Below are positions 24,496-24,628 of a DNA stretch of 24,628 nucleotides, piece by piece. The position numbers and the translations under genes are program-made. The stretch spans positions 1-24,628 of the forward strand of contig JAITGL010000014.1 of the NCBI GenBank assembly GCA_031280645.1. The letters are read 5' to 3'. This stretch comes from Tannerellaceae bacterium. Lineage in GTDB: Bacteria; Bacteroidota; Bacteroidia; Bacteroidales; Tannerellaceae. The notes beneath the pieces were generated by a model that was given only the letters and a program-made list of their open reading frames with translations, did not search any database and was not told the origin of the DNA. How positions within the stretch are numbered: position 1 is the stretch's first letter; every line of letters begins with the position of its first letter.

Positions 24496-24628
24496 GGCTT
24501 GGGAAGCGGAAAGAGGGGGATTGCAACGGAGGCTATGTAATAATGACTTAGATTTTGTGGTGCGAAAACGGGGAGAAGCATTTTGCGGCGGAAATAATTG
24601 CAATTTTAATTCCGGAAATATTACCAAT

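Noticed and set aside
24393..24581. 62-codon minus-strand open frame at the window end
   Set aside because: It spans the terminator-like hairpin and lacks a signal, domain or promoter.

Overview
The window looks like a chromosomal segment of a Bacteroidetes bacterium, most likely order Bacteroidales. The reasons are a SusC/SusD pair, an ECF sigma/FecR pair with the Bacteroidetes C-terminal domain, many lipoproteins with short signal peptides, a DUF6261-type gene, and TAnnTTTG promoter words upstream of several genes. The genus cannot be fixed from the sequence. No rRNA, tRNA, CRISPR array, transposase or phage gene was seen.

Layout. (1) 1-2501, + strand: a compact operon of a HGSNAT/NagX-type membrane acyltransferase, a TlpA-like thioredoxin lipoprotein and a small two-helix membrane protein, closed by a perfect intrinsic terminator. 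(2) 2602-2913: a strictly periodic 21-bp tandem array with 15 palindromic cores. (3) 3309-5693, + strand: a solitary MacB/FtsX-type ABC permease with no ATPase beside it. (4) 5694-6108: a convergent intergenic region rich in hairpins. (5) 18220 down to 6109, - strand: one polysaccharide utilization locus (PUL) in the order ECF sigma, FecR anti-sigma, SusC with STN domain, SusD, GH9 enzyme, DUF5009 acyltransferase-like membrane protein, GHL10-like lipoprotein. (6) 20210 down to 18368, - strand: a C10 (streptopain-like) cysteine protease lipoprotein followed 7 bp later by an unrecognised lipoprotein. (7) 20389-20764: a second tandem array, 41-bp period, nine full units. (8) 20955-24392, + strand: a DUF6261-like gene, a small lipocalin-like lipoprotein, and a 638-residue HEAT-like repeat protein.

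How the genes work together. The PUL is the clearest system. The STN domain of SusC should sense the glycan and signal through FecR to release the ECF sigma factor. SusC/SusD import the oligosaccharide, GH9 and perhaps the GHL10-like protein cut it, and the DUF5009 membrane protein may modify or transport amino-sugar products. A second member of the same broad membrane family starts the window on the other strand, so an amino-sugar theme is possible but unproven. The C10 protease and its downstream lipoprotein look like an exported protease/partner pair.

The most unusual signal is the pair of tandem arrays. Both have an exactly constant period (21 bp and 41 bp, close to two and four helical turns), both carry dyad-symmetric cores, and both share the word CCGGAA followed shortly by TTTTGG. 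They lie in intergenic DNA and are not explained by any gene.
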